The notes under the pieces are model-generated. The model ran no database searches. It saw only the letters and a program-made list of their open reading frames with translations, and had not been told where the DNA came from. Positions 10,924 through 21,942 of a stretch of DNA of 64,000 nucleotides are shown one piece after another. Both the position numbers and the translations under genes were made by a program. The stretch comes from Capronia americana. Lineage: Eukaryota; Ascomycota; Eurotiomycetes; Chaetothyriales; Herpotrichiellaceae. Location: contig JADWQD010000014.1 of NCBI GenBank assembly GCA_016110215.1, positions 434,001 through 498,000 of the forward strand, given 5' to 3'. Numbering within the stretch: position 1 is the first letter of the stretch; the number at the start of each line of letters is the position of its first letter.

Positions 10924-11984
10924 CTTTCCCCGGGGTTAGCTGTTGTCGAGTTCGTATAGGATGCTGCGAAGAGAATTGGAATAATAAAGAGGGACTGGAG
11001 GTAAGGCGAATGACTTGTTGTTCAAAGAGTGACTGGAAACAAGGCAAATGACCTGTTGTTCAAAGAGTGACTGGAAGCAAAACGAATGACTTTGGTGTTC
11101 AATGAGTGACAACCGCGAGGGTCTTTAACGAGTGGCAGAGCATGTAGCTCAAAAGCACAGGTACAAATGCAAGGGATTCATTCCGTTATGGTGACATGGC
11201 GGCAGAAGGATGAGTGAGAGAGCGGCCCTCGGGAACACAGGCGGTCTGTGCCTCTGAGGATGTTATTGAAGAATAGAACACATTCCAGAAACGACGCTGG
11301 TGGTGTGGTGGGATGAGGAAGGGGAGGAGGAAGAATCGGCAAGCTGCTCGTAATTTGGACGGTGGAGACGAGGTTGGATGGCGCCACGAGAAATTAAGGG
11401 CCTGCCCTCATTCCTCTTCCTTGCGCGAACATGGGCACGGTTCGCTTTGTGTGCTTGTCACGCGTCTCGGGGTCTTTGTTCCTTACTGCCAAAGAGAATA
11501 CTATCGCGTAGACAGTAGAATAGTATCGTCCTGTCCTGGATGTGAGCTGCTGATCCTCGTGCAGGTACCGCCTGCGCACCCAGAATCCGGGAGTCGCTAA
11601 CCGTCTCGTGTCGCCTCAGGCTAGGCTAGCCGCTTTCAAATCCAGGGGCGCGCTTTGTCTCGCCTCATCGCGTCAAGCTCATGCAAGGTCGCAGTCAAGG
11701 GCAACACACGTACTGGTCATCAGCCGATAGGCGTATCAATACGGCCGCTCTATCGATATGAAGACGATGCACTAATGCAATGTCCGCACGAGATTCAAAA
11801 GGCATACTAGGGCTACAGCACTAGCCTATGCAGCTGTGTGTCTCTTCCTGCTCGGGCCTGATCGCACTGAGACCTAGTTCCTTCGCGGGCAATCTGCCAT
11901 CTGGACCATCACACCTCAGATTCATAACTCCTGTGTCACTGCACCATGTCAACGGGAACGCGGTAACCTCAGGCTGTCCCCCCG
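10924..11984. other. intergenic with tandem repeat
   Basis: Between the start of the transporter and the stop of the transcription-factor-like gene. It holds the tandem repeat at 10993-11107; the remainder shows no gene I can support. Confidence 0.5.
10993..11107. repeat. three tandem copies of a 38-39 bp unit
   Basis: Copies at 10993-11030, 11031-11068 and 11069-11107, each starting GACTGGA and ending (A)GAGT, with a shared GAATGAC...TTGTTCAA core. Copies 1 and 2 are close to identical; copy 3 has diverged and is one base longer. They lie 70-184 bp upstream of the transporter start codon. Confidence 0.9.
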
Positions 11985-13304
11985 TCAGCCAGCGTAGCTG
12001 AAATGGAACGGATCGAGCCTGTATGGCTTCTCAACAGGCTTCCCCGTGAAGAAGGCCAGCAGCCACTCCTTGAGCGTCAACTGGACGCTGTATGTGCAAT
12101 GCTTCATGACCCACGCAAAGCTGGCGGCGCGCCAAATCCGCCGGCTGTGAGGTTCGCTGTGATCACTGACCTGAATCTGCCACATGGCGTTGTTGCAACT
12201 CAGGCCCGCGAGTTGCAGCTTCTCAATCGACGTGTGCAGGCCGTCCATGTACGCCAGCAGTGCCCGGAAGTCGTTGGCGAAATCCATGGTGATCATGCCG
12301 AGCGTGAGGAGGCAGGTGAGCTGGAAAATCATTTCCAGGCGGCGTTGCTGCGTGAGTTCAGCAGTTGGCGGCGGCTGTCTGGACACGAGACCCAGCAAGG
12401 TCGAGCCAGGTCGGAGGCCGAACGAGTGGATTGGTCTGGATTCTGCTTCCTTCCCCTTCCCCTTCGCGGTGGTGTCTTCGGCAGATCTCGCCGCCAGAGC
12501 ATTGATGGTCGACAGGGACTGCCAGAATTCTCGCAGCTTCCGCAGAAAGTTGTTCAGGCCGTGCACCAGTCTCTGGACGTCCGATTCGTCCCAGATGTAG
12601 CTCTCGGGACTCGTGCCGTAGATGCATTCGAAGAAGCACATGACGCGCGACAGGAGCACCGAGTTCACGGCCAGTGGACCGCCGGTCGACTTCAAGATCC
12701 GCCGCACCGCTTGGTAGTGCATGCCTGCGGCTTCTTGAGAGCCAGACCGCCGGTCAAAGGTGCCCAGGCTGATGATCGAGGCAAGAAGATCGTCCTTGCG
12801 TTTCGGACTCAGCTTAGCACTCAACAGACGGACCAGCTTCAACGCCTCCCCCTTGTGCCGCATCACCGCGAGCTCGAGCGACTGCTTCTCCGCCTCCGTA
12901 GCGTACTTGTTCAGCGAGATGCGGTACAGCGCCGAGCGTGCCATGATGACCTGGAAACATGCCGGCGTGGTCAACGCAATGGAGAAGTTGCTGGCGACCG
13001 GATGGGGCCGCAGTCGAGGGCTGAATCCATATGTCGCCTTCGGGTAGTAGAGCAGGTAGAAGCTGATAAGGTGTTCCTGGAAGCGGTCGAGCGTGACCGG
13101 CAGGGCAGCGAAAGGATCCAGACGATCCGAGAACGGCCGTACACTGTGGCGGACAATCTCGAGCAGCTTCTCTTCCGGCGTCAAGTCCTTGAAGGCTTTG
13201 GCTCGAGGTCTGGCCTTCTTGGCCGCCGGCGGCGTGCTCTTGGGCTCGATCGACACCAATTCCTTCTTAACATGCACCAGTGCCTTCGTCGACGATGGCT
13301 CCAT
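11985..13304 (-). CDS. fungal transcription-factor-like protein without Zn2Cys6 cluster
   Basis: A single exon of 439 aa from the ATG at 13304. The N-terminus is basic (PPAAKKARPRAK, a possible nuclear signal). A region PFSDRLDPFAALPV leads into a helical domain (HLISFYLLYYPK, ARSALYRISLN, RHKGEALKLVRLLSAKL, DDLLASIISLGTFDRR, GMHYQAVRRILKSTGG) that resembles the middle region of fungal-specific transcription-factor-like proteins (Fungal_trans_2 type). This resemblance is from memory of the pattern, not from a search. There is no Cys6 zinc cluster in the reading frame, so DNA binding is not supported. A Lys/Glu-rich insert (TTAKGKGKEAESRP) lies at about residue 290. The complementary strand is open over almost the same span, a coding-strand composition effect. 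An upstream frame at 13267-13521 might carry a missed first exon, but I see no convincing splice. Confidence 0.62.
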   Translation of the reverse strand: MEPSSTKALVHVKKELVSIEPKSTPPAAKKARPRAKAFKDLTPEEKLLEIVRHSVRPFSDRLDPFAALPVTLDRFQEHLISFYLLYYPKATYGFSPRLRPHPVASNFSIALTTPACFQVIMARSALYRISLNKYATEAEKQSLELAVMRHKGEALKLVRLLSAKLSPKRKDDLLASIISLGTFDRRSGSQEAAGMHYQAVRRILKSTGGPLAVNSVLLSRVMCFFECIYGTSPESYIWDESDVQRLVHGLNNFLRKLREFWQSLSTINALAARSAEDTTAKGKGKEAESRPIHSFGLRPGSTLLGLVSRQPPPTAELTQQRRLEMIFQLTCLLTLGMITMDFANDFRALLAYMDGLHTSIEKLQLAGLSCNNAMWQIQVSDHSEPHSRRIWRAASFAWVMKHCTYSVQLTLKEWLLAFFTGKPVEKPYRLDPFHFSYAG

Positions 13305-13964
13305 TGGACTCTAGGAGCATCTTGGTGAGACCGATGGCGAAGTTTTCCTCTTGCGAGGGCGGAGAGCGGAGAGCGACAGGATGGTTGAGCCGAAGTCGTG
13401 CGCCCGCCGCGAGGGCCTGCAACAAGCCCAAACGGGTTCGGGTTTCGTGTTCGTCTTCCATCACGCGGTTGTATGACAGCCAAGAGCTGCTGGCCCGAGA
13501 ATAGTACATGCACACAATCACTTTAGAGACATCAACAGGCTCGACAGGCCCTTCGGCCAGTCAAGGTCCGCTGTCCAGATGCAGGGTCTCTCTGCCATAT
13601 GCACATCATCCATCACAAGGACGGATGAAGGTGGAAAGTCTAAGCTGCCTGTGCCGTTGTGTGTGTGGCTTGGATCTTCAACGGCGCGCCACGTCAGGAA
13701 ATGATTCGCTCTGCGCAAAGACTCATTTGATTGATCCTACGTATCTTGGGAGGCCAGAGGGATACATGTGGAAAAGCACACGCATCGCCGCGTTTATAGT
13801 GCTGGGCTGCACTTGGACGTCAGATAGCCTACAGGGGAAGTGTCGGGCTATGTAGACCTGACAGGCTGCAGAATAAGTGTCAACGGGAAGCGGTATGGCA
13901 TAATGTTTCTCTACTTGGGTCTATGGATCCTGCAGTCCGACAGATCATATCCTGTCCCCTCCCT
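13305..13964. other. intergenic region
   Basis: Promoter side of the transcription-factor-like gene and 3' flank of the methyltransferase. I see no gene. Confidence 0.5.
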
Positions 13965-14684
13965 CTAGCTCGTCGTCTTGGGAAGCGGCTTCGGCGGCGA
14001 CAAAGGCTTGTCGTCCGGCCGCCTCGCAATGATGTACTGCTGCTCCTCCGGCAGACACTTCTGGTTGTTGGGTTGGAACGTGTCGATTTTGTTGCTGACA
14101 ATCTCCAAGCCCATGGAGCGCAGGAATTCCAGCTGGCCCTCGGCACTCAGCGCCAGGGTCGGCAGCATTTCACCCATGAACGGCGCGTCATAGTCCTCGA
14201 CATACGTCTTGGTCTCATCCCAGTCCTCATCGGCCCTGACGTACTTGTCCGCGGGCATTTGTCCCAGCGCCAGAATGCCGCCCGGTTGCAGCACCTGGGC
14301 GAACTTGTACGCTGCGGTGTGGAAATCGGCGTACGAGAGCTGCAGGTGCGCGAAGATGATGAACACACCGGCGAACTGGCCCGCAGGTTGGTACTCGAGC
14401 ATGTCGGACACGACGAACGTGCCCTTGACCCGGGACTGCGCGTAGTGGACCATCTTGGGGGAGATGTCAAACCCGAAGACGTCGAGGCCGGCGGTCGACA
14501 ACAGCTCTGAAACAGGCATGCCGGTTCCGCAGCCTACGTCTAGGACCCTCGATCCCGGCTGGAGCATGGATATGGCCGTCTTGACACAGGCCACCTTGAA
14601 CGGGTTGTCATGGTACGCCTTTTCATACTCGATGTTGAGTGCGTCGAAGGTCTCGAGGCCTGCTTGGGCCCCAGCTGTGGACAT
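13965..14684 (-). CDS. class I SAM-dependent methyltransferase
   Basis: 239 aa from the ATG at 14684. Motif I is VLDVGCGTG (residues 47-55), the acidic residue that binds the ribose of S-adenosylmethionine is in GFDIS (Asp73), and post-I motifs include AGVFIIFAHLQLSY and LQPGGILALGQMP, as in the Methyltransf_11/25 families. The methyl acceptor cannot be told; small-molecule and lipid methylases share this layout. The frame is open to an ATG at 14888, but the added stretch is a CAA/GTT-repeat leader (TTTITTVTTVTTTT), so the shorter start is better. The protein ends with a basic, Pro-rich tail (PLSPPKPLPKTTS). It lies between a transcription-factor-like gene and a permease, all on the minus strand. 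Confidence 0.8.
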   Translation of the reverse strand: MSTAGAQAGLETFDALNIEYEKAYHDNPFKVACVKTAISMLQPGSRVLDVGCGTGMPVSELLSTAGLDVFGFDISPKMVHYAQSRVKGTFVVSDMLEYQPAGQFAGVFIIFAHLQLSYADFHTAAYKFAQVLQPGGILALGQMPADKYVRADEDWDETKTYVEDYDAPFMGEMLPTLALSAEGQLEFLRSMGLEIVSNKIDTFQPNNQKCLPEEQQYIIARRPDDKPLSPPKPLPKTTS

Positions 14685-14697
14685 GATACCGGTGGTG

Positions 14698-14735
14698 GTT
14701 GTTACTGTTGTTACTGTTGTTATTGTTGTTGTTCC
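14698..14735. repeat. GTT/GTTACT trinucleotide repeat in a 5' leader
   Basis: On the minus (sense) strand this reads as CAA/AGTAAC repeats directly upstream of the methyltransferase start. CAA-rich, unstructured leaders are common in ascomycete mRNAs. Confidence 0.75.
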
Positions 14736-15729
14736 TCGTCGACAGGGGTTGTGATTCCGTCGGTAGGGATCCACGATCTTATGGTTGATGACTGGCAACG
14801 GGATCTCGCCTACCGAGTAGAGTGCTTGCGTCTCATTTACATATCCGCACCGTCGTGGAGAATGGGCAGGCCGGCGAAGAGAATTCATTCATTAGCATCG
14901 CTCTACTCCGAACCGAAGCGAAGCTTTGCCAAAGGGGAAAGCTTCAGGTCCGACCTGCCACGAGCCACGCTGCGGCGGGCCCATCCCAGCGACAAGTAAC
15001 CAGGACGAGTGTTCGTACTAACTGTGTACACAGGCACAGGACTAGTTGTCAGTTGGGTGGGGGGGAAACATAGCGCAGAGCCTAACCTGCATACATGAAC
15101 CTACCTCCCTCGCCTCGATGAAACGGACTACTACATAGTATTGTACTCGTACTCGTCCTGTGGAGTCTCACAGCTCCCCAGTCCGCGAAAAGTCGAAAGA
15201 AAGAAACCAACCCTGTCGTCTAAAGGATCCGGGTCCGTACGGGAATAGTACATAGTAATGTTGACAGAGAACGCTTCCGAACGCCGGGGAGGGAGGGGGC
15301 GAGGTCCTCAATCTGCATCAATCATCATCCTCCCCGACTCACCGCTACTTGCTCCATGCACATTGCACACGTGGCAGAAGAGACGGTGGGGAATTCGATC
15401 GTGCCGCTATGTACTATGTACTCGTACTTGTTGCAAAGGCGCGGGAAGTCCAGTTTTTTTTATTCGGAAACATGTGCTCGCCATGCTCTTGAGTGGCAGG
15501 GAAAGTCTACAGTCTTATTGTATTCACAGTTGTAAATATTTACTAGTTCGGTACGTGGGGACCGCCCGAATTGCGTGGATTTTTGCAAACTTTTCTAGAC
15601 CGTAAGCCGGGGCGTTGGGTTGCAAGAAAAGTGTTTCCCACCTCCGTTTTGAATGGACGTCCTACTACTCCGTAATGTGGTGCCCAAAAACAAACGCCCG
15701 AAGGAGGAAATCCGTCGTCGAGTGTGTCT
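14736..15729. other. intergenic region
   Basis: Upstream of the methyltransferase and downstream of the permease. It contains two copies of the TACTCGTAC motif (15144, 15419) and no supportable gene. Confidence 0.5.
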
Positions 15730-17750
15730 CTAGAGGTCGCGCTTGACAAAGACAACAGGTCCGACGTAGACGTGGCGGGCCCTGAAGTAATAGTATAACA
15801 TGGCGATGATCAGCACGCCGCCAAACATGGTCGACGACCAGTTCATGTTCTCGGCCGTGACCGGGGTGGCGAGGGGCCAGAAAGCGAAGAACCAGAGCGG
15901 GATCAAGTAGAGCAGGGCCGCGATGTTGATCCACAGACCGTATTTGCCCAGTGACCATCGTCGGTGGGGGAGCGCGGGCCCCTTGAGACGTCGGTAGATC
16001 AGGCAGCTGATGGTGATGAAGTAGGACGTGAGGATCGAGACACCGCCAAGCGAGTTGATCGCGTTCAAGGCCACGGACGAGCCCAGATTGATGCATGCCA
16101 GCAGGGAGCTGACCAGCAGGGAGACGAAAACGGCGTGGAGCGGGATGTTCCAGCCGGGAGTGACCTAAAGGAAAACCCGTCAACTTGGGCTGCTCCAGCG
16201 AAGCGGGAAACTTTGATTAGGGGGGACAATCTTACCTGTGAGAGCCATCCAGAGAAAGGCAGACCTTGGTCTCGGGAGAAAGACCACAGCTGTCGAGATG
16301 CCGTGGCCACCTCGCTGGTGCAGCAGGCCGCGAGAAGAATGATGACGATGGCAGTCATGGCGTTGGTCCCGCCGTAACTTTGGGTGGCGTTGTAGAACAG
16401 CTGGATGAAGGGTTGGCGGGTGACCGAGGCGAAAAGGCTGTCGATGTCTCCCAGGGTGAAGATCAAAGTGATGGCCATGAGGAAGCCCAAAACCGCGTTG
16501 ATGACAACCGACCACATGATGGCCTTGGGGAGGGTGATTGAGGCATCGCGGATCTCCTCGGCTGCAGGGCCATACTCTGTCAGTCAAGCACTCCTAGATG
16601 GAGATCGAGGCAGGCGTCTGGTACTTACACATATGGACGGAGCAATCATAACCGATAAGCACACTCAGTGGAGTGGTCAAGCCAATCATGGCGGACAGGC
16701 CGTTGCTCGACCAGCCACCAAAGTTTGTGAAGACCAGCAGGGCGTCATGTGCATTTGCACGAGGAGCCATCACCCAGAGGGGGATAATGATGGCGAAGAG
16801 CCCGGCCAGATGCAGAATCAGGACAGTCCCCTCGATCAAAGGCAGATGGGGCGCCAGGAAAGTGTTGAACGCGATGGAGAAAATGATGGCCGCGATCGAA
16901 AGGAGGGTTCCGTGGTAGGCATGCCAGACGTAGTCTTGGACGTTCAGGGCAATCAGGCCCTGAATGACACTGCCGACCATGAAGGCGACACCGGCAAGAT
17001 AGACCTGCCATCCAATGGCTGCCAACCAACCTACACTGGCCGTCAGAAAAGGGGAGCGGTGGTGTCGAGCCAAGGAGACAACACTCACCGACGAGATAGC
17101 TGAGCATCTTTTGTATTCTTGGAGGCGCAAGCTCTGACACCCAATGATACTGTCCACCGGCGGTAGGAGACCTGGGATCACACACAAGTCAGCCAGGGTG
17201 CATATGCACGGCTGCGATTGGACTTCTGCCACTCACATGGACGCCACCTCTGCGAGACTGGCGTAGACGAGCGTCTGTCCCAATCCCACCACGATGAATC
17301 CCCAGAAGAGATCGGCGGTACCGCCATCGGTCAAAACGAAGGAGAACAACCTGGGAGTGAGGTTCAGTAAACCGTGTGGGTGATGAAGAGGCCGACGCCT
17401 GGAAAGGGTGTCCTACGGCAGGAGGATCTCCCAACTCGCCATCACCGTACTGGCAAAGCCGACCATGGTGACGAAGCGAAAGTTTCGCTGCACAGGCGTC
17501 AGTATTCGGTGTCTGTGCCGTCGATGAAAATCTCCATCGCATGGAAATGGCGGGCACATACTCGAAGGACCTGTTTCTTCCCCAACATGCTCATCTCCCT
17601 CTTGTCGTCTGCGGTACCCTTGAACCGCTCCGGGACGCCGAAGTCCTCGTCGAGATCCTTCTCCCCATCGTTGAGGTAGAGATCGCTCTTCGGCTGCTCG
17701 GCCGACGAGATCACGGTGGCGTCCTCCTTCATTGCGTCGACAACAGCCAT
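15730..17750 (-). CDS. amino-acid/choline/GABA-type permease (APC superfamily)
   Basis: Seven exons: 17750-17562, 17487-17417, 17350-17237, 17171-17089, 17030-16629, 16561-16236, 16164-15730 (539 aa); introns 58-74 nt. All junctions keep frame and rebuild family motifs: RNFRFVTMVGFASTVMASWE, then LVYASLAEVASMSPTAGGQY-HWVSELAP, then GWLAAIGWQ, GYDCSVHMSEEIRDASITLP and SFSRDQGLPFSGWL. This order is that of the fungal amino acid/choline transporter family (Uga4, Hnm1 and relatives), with twelve expected spans and a cytosolic acidic N-terminus. The protein should import amino acids, GABA, choline or polyamines at the plasma or vacuolar membrane; the substrate is not decidable here. The C-terminus is short (FRARHVYVGPVVFVKRDL). 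A divergent spacer of 1.45 kb separates it from the rhodopsin-like gene. Confidence 0.9.
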
Positions 17751-19200
17751 GCTGCAGAAAGATGAAAAGGTCAAACAGTCTCGAAGAAAGATAGAAAGAG
17801 AGTCGGAGAAGAGGCGCCAAACGCGAAGAGAGGTACTACCGGGATCGGATCAGCTTATCAGAAACATCGCACATGGCGTGCCACATGGTGAGCCCCGGGC
17901 GACCAGGCTACTCGGCACTGTAGCGCAGGGCCGCGATGGCGTCTCTCAGGATTCGGGAGCGAGAACCCCTCGCACCAGCTCCCAGAAGAGTCGAGCGAGA
18001 TTTCGTCGGTCGAAGCGATGCACGCGCGATGCTCAAACGGCACGACGAGCACTATTGGGTCCGATCCCTTGCATAGACTAGTCACAACGAAAGGGGGTCC
18101 CGGAAGGCCTGCAGCTCCACCGTCGTCTCTTTGCCCACGGCTCTCGAGTCTCGAAGCACATTGGACGGTGGCGTGAAGATTCCATTTCGGAGGACCACCA
18201 CGGCGAGCGACCGGAGGCGCGAATTGCCAGCTTGATTGCCAGAGGGGCGCCGAGGACTCCCCCGCGAAACCAGCCGGGCGGTCCGTTATAAGCTTTGGCC
18301 GATCCCCTGGGCGTGCCGAATCAGACACGCGCGAAGGTGTTTGAAGGGCGTCGACGGCGCCGCAGACTCCAAACCTTCTGCGGGCTTAAGCAAACCTACA
18401 AGCAACACTAAGGCTGCTCTGCCCACGGCTTGCGTGGCTTGTCCCTCCCGCGTCTGGACGCTATCGAGCTTGTTCCATCGTCCAGCCTCTCCTCGCTTAG
18501 CCGTCGACTCAACCATGCATCCAGAGTCGGGACTGGCTCGCTGGCTGCCATCCACGAGGGTCAGGGCCCTAATGGCCACGCTAAGATGCACGCAAATGAA
18601 GGAAGTTACCATGTACGTACTGTGTACGTGAAAAGTCGGATGATCGATCAGCGTCCGAGCGCCCGAAGTTCGTCGAGAAAGGGGGCAGCTTGCCCTTTCA
18701 GTCCTGCCACGCATGGGACGACGGTGGTGTGCCTGCGACAATCCTTGCGCGAGATTCACGATTCTACTAGCACTAGCCCAGTGTGTCGGTTCTGCGGCAC
18801 ACTCGTATCTGTTTGGTGAGCACCACGGCTGTGGTTGACCTGGGACCTTGTCAGTGAACCGAGCACGGATATCGTGTCCCTCCTATGTAGGGGTTCCGAG
18901 TCCTCGTACCTGGGTCTTCTGCTTCGACGCGGGATGTTTCTAGCACATTTCTGTACCTTGCATCTAGCCATCCTTATGCAGGAGTCGGTGGACTGGACAG
19001 AGGACGGGGGATACTGACATATAGCACACGCTACCCACTTTTTCGACCACGAGCACGTTGGCTGCCCAGCAGCTCTGTGCCTACAACACCTTTCTGTCTC
19101 GCCATCGCCATCGCCCTCGCCCTCACTCTCGCACAATCCAATCCAGTCTCTCGCGATACGAAGTGCTCGGCGCCATCGGGCTGCCGGTGGAGCCTCAGAC
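17751..19200. other. divergent promoter region
   Basis: 1.45 kb between the permease (-) and the rhodopsin-like gene (+). Only short frames without domain or splice continuity are present; both promoters must lie here. Confidence 0.5.
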
Positions 19201-20821
19201 ATGTCCACGACGACGACCGGCTCTGGTGTCGTGATTCCTCCTGGATATTCACCTCCGTTCTACGAAGTCACCGACACAGACCATACCGCGTGGATTATAA
19301 TTGGCACAGCACTGTGCCTGTGCTGGCTCTTGCTCTTCGCGGCCATCAGAACATTCATCCGGTGTACGATCACGCCGGGCCTCGGACTCGATGATGTGAC
19401 AGTCGCCATCTCGACGGTATTTTCCTGACCCTCCCTCTTGACAGTCTGCGCACGCTGACTTGATCGGTATTCCAGCTTCTGGCCGTCATCCAGTCGTCGA
19501 TAGTCCTAGGAGCGTGCTCAAATGGGCTCGGCCAATCCGTCGAACTCATTCCGGCAGCCAAGCTGGTAAAAGCCCAACAGGTGTGGATAACCAACCCGTT
19601 CTTGTCCCCTCCGTGTGATATTGACACCTTCTTTTCCCCCCCAGCTCTATTATGCCAGCAACATCTTCTTCACCCTCGCTCTTGGCCTGTCCAAGATGTC
19701 CGTCGTCTTCTTCCTCAGCCGGTTGACGGTGGTGAAAGCGCAAAAACTGGTCTTTCTCGCCTTGACGACCTTTATAGCGACATGGACGGTGGGATCGACA
19801 TTCGCCGTGGCGCTCCAGTGTGATCTCCATCATCCATGGATCATTGTCGACGAAAAATGCCCCGGAGCCGTAAGTGTGACCCCAGGCTGTGGTGCCATTT
19901 CGGTGGTACTTGACGGAGAGCTAATCTGTTCCCTGCGTGTGATAGTTCCTGCGGTGGAAAGTCATCGGCGCATTCGACATCATCTCAGAGCTGGCAATCG
20001 TCCTCATGGCCATCTACCTCGTCTGGGGGCTGTATACCACCTTTACGAAGAAAGCCATAGTAGTGTGCGCATTTGGGTTCCGTCTCGGGTGAGTCGAGTC
20101 CATACTTAGTAGCGTGTCCATCCTTTCCCGTCGTAGCCGCTGGGGTGGCCTGGGCTGGGCTGGACTGTGCGCGCAAGTGAGAGTGAAGTGAAGTGCAAAA
20201 GGCCCTCGTGCTAACAAAGTCCTTTTCTCAAAATCTAGCAACATCATCGCCATCGCCTTCCGGCTCGCAAACTTCGACAAACCCCAACGCACCTCGAACC
20301 CGACGCTCGCCGAAACCATCTTCATCGTGTGGACGCAGACGGAACTGTGCTACTCCCTCATCTCCGCAACGATCCCGAGTCTCCGACCGTTCGTGACCAA
20401 CCTCAACACGCAGTTCGGCGGCCTCGGCGGCGCGGACAGCAGTCAAAACGGGTACGGGTACGGCGGCGGCGGCGGTGGCGACGCCAACGCGTACGGCAAA
20501 AACACATTCAAGCTGTCCAAGTTGCGGTCGGCGAACCGGTCGGCCACGACGTCGGCAAACAGAGGGGGGGAATCGTACGCCGATTTCACGACCCGACAGG
20601 CTCCCGCGTCGGCCTTGGACGGGCGGTCCGATCTGTACAGCTACGGCGTGTGGACTGCGCCGACCACGGGCATCGACGCCGTCAGCAGCAAGATCGGCAA
20701 GAGGAACGTCTCGGCTCTGGCGGAGGAGAACCCAAAGGCCGACGCCACCAGCGTGGGGAGCAACGACAGCCAGAGGATGATTATCAGGAAGGACGTCACG
20801 TACGAGGTCCACGGCATATGA
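19201..20821 (+). CDS. fungal rhodopsin-like integral membrane protein
   Basis: Five exons: 19201-19416, 19476-19580, 19645-19869, 19946-20088, 20239-20821 (423 aa); introns 59, 64, 76 and 150 nt. The protein has about seven spans and the landmarks of the mould family often labelled integral membrane/PTH11-like: GLGLDDVTVAIST, YYASNIFFTLALGLSKMSVV, FLRWKVIGAFDIISELAIV and WTQTELCYSLISATIPSLRP. Some relatives act as G-protein-coupled receptors for surface sensing; most are unstudied. No CFEM domain is present. After the last span comes a cytosolic tail of about 150 residues with a Gly/Tyr run (GYGYGGGGGG) and many Ser/Thr. The start at 19201 is the first ATG before the first span and follows a Kozak-like CAGAC context. 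Confidence 0.83.
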
Positions 20822-21942
20822 TTGTATGATTGTGTGACCGGCATATGATTGTATGATTATATGATCGTGCGCTCGTATTTGATCTCTTCACGCGGCCTCC
20901 TGAACGTACACACATGCACAGATGCACAAACACACACGCACACACACACTTGGTACAAATGCAGACATACATGCATCCGTGCTTTGGCGGACGGCAGACC
21001 ACAAAAACTGAACTTCTGGGTACGGAGTAAATACTTGTATGTAGAACGACGGATGGCCGGAAAAAGAAACGCAACACGTACGACATGGGAAGGACAGCAG
21101 ATAGCATTGGGAGGATACGTTTGCGCTGGGACAGCAGATACCCCTTGGGAGGACAGGATACTTTTGTGCTAGCATTCTCGAGTCGCTTTGTACAGTACAG
21201 TACAGGATCAGATCAGATCAGGTGTCAGTCTCATGAATCGCAATATCGACACGTAAGCGAGTGGAATGTATGTGTCAATGGAAAAGAGGCGTTAGACAGT
21301 ACAGCACAGTACTACTACCTGGTACATATTTATGCTGGGACACTCTGGACACTCCTCATTCCGTGCCGGTTTTCCTGTTCCTACCTAAAATGTCCTGCCT
21401 CCCCTTCTTCATTCCACGGGGCCCTTCTAGGAGTAATTAGCACTGGTGTCGTCGTGATACAGTATCCTTAAGTGATTCTGTATAAGGTACTGTCTGTAGT
21501 AAGGCACGAGCAACCGAGATGGGGCAAAACACCAGATATAGACGGTATTAGTACTACTACGTACTACGTAAAGACCTATGTCCATCCTACACACGCCTAC
21601 GCACACGCACACGCACTCGGTACGGAATAACGACCTGCGATTTGGGGGCATCTCCTGTACGACCAAGTCATCTAGTACGAGTGTGGCCGACGACCGCGCC
21701 GTGCCATGCCATGTGCGAGGAAGAGAGGAATACTAGAATCCTTGCCCAAGCCACCGTACGAAAGTCCTTCATTTACGCTTGCTGCCTGTCTAAATACCAT
21801 ACTACCGCTGTATCGTAGTATCTCTTGTCTGTCTACTCCGTGCTCGATTGTCTACTTCTCGATGAATGTCTCTATACTGCTCTCTCTCTCTCAACTCCCC
21901 CCGTGAGTGTCCTATCACAGTCTTACTCTCCTGTTGGGAGCC
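20822..21942. other. repeat-rich convergent intergenic region
   Basis: Between the stops of the rhodopsin-like gene (+) and the acyl-CoA ligase (-). It holds duplicated GGCATATGATTGTATGATT blocks (20814-20861), CA repeats (20907-20950), TACAG repeats (21188-21206) and no gene. Confidence 0.55.
20907..20950. repeat. CA-rich microsatellite
   Basis: An imperfect CA/CACG run just downstream of the rhodopsin-like gene. Confidence 0.8.

Noticed and set aside
12003..13328. 441-codon plus-strand frame exactly opposite the transcription-factor-like gene
   Set aside because: Its translation is Arg/Gln/Val-rich without domains and mirrors codon use of the minus-strand gene; the minus frame has plausible helices and a proper ATG.
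13965..14888. longer start of the methyltransferase at 14888
   Set aside because: The added N-terminus is encoded by CAA/GTT-type repeats and precedes the expected family start, so it is better read as a leader.
20329..20829. second long plus-strand frame inside the last exon of the rhodopsin-like gene
   Set aside because: Arg-rich shadow in a GC-rich exon; the other frame continues the membrane protein.
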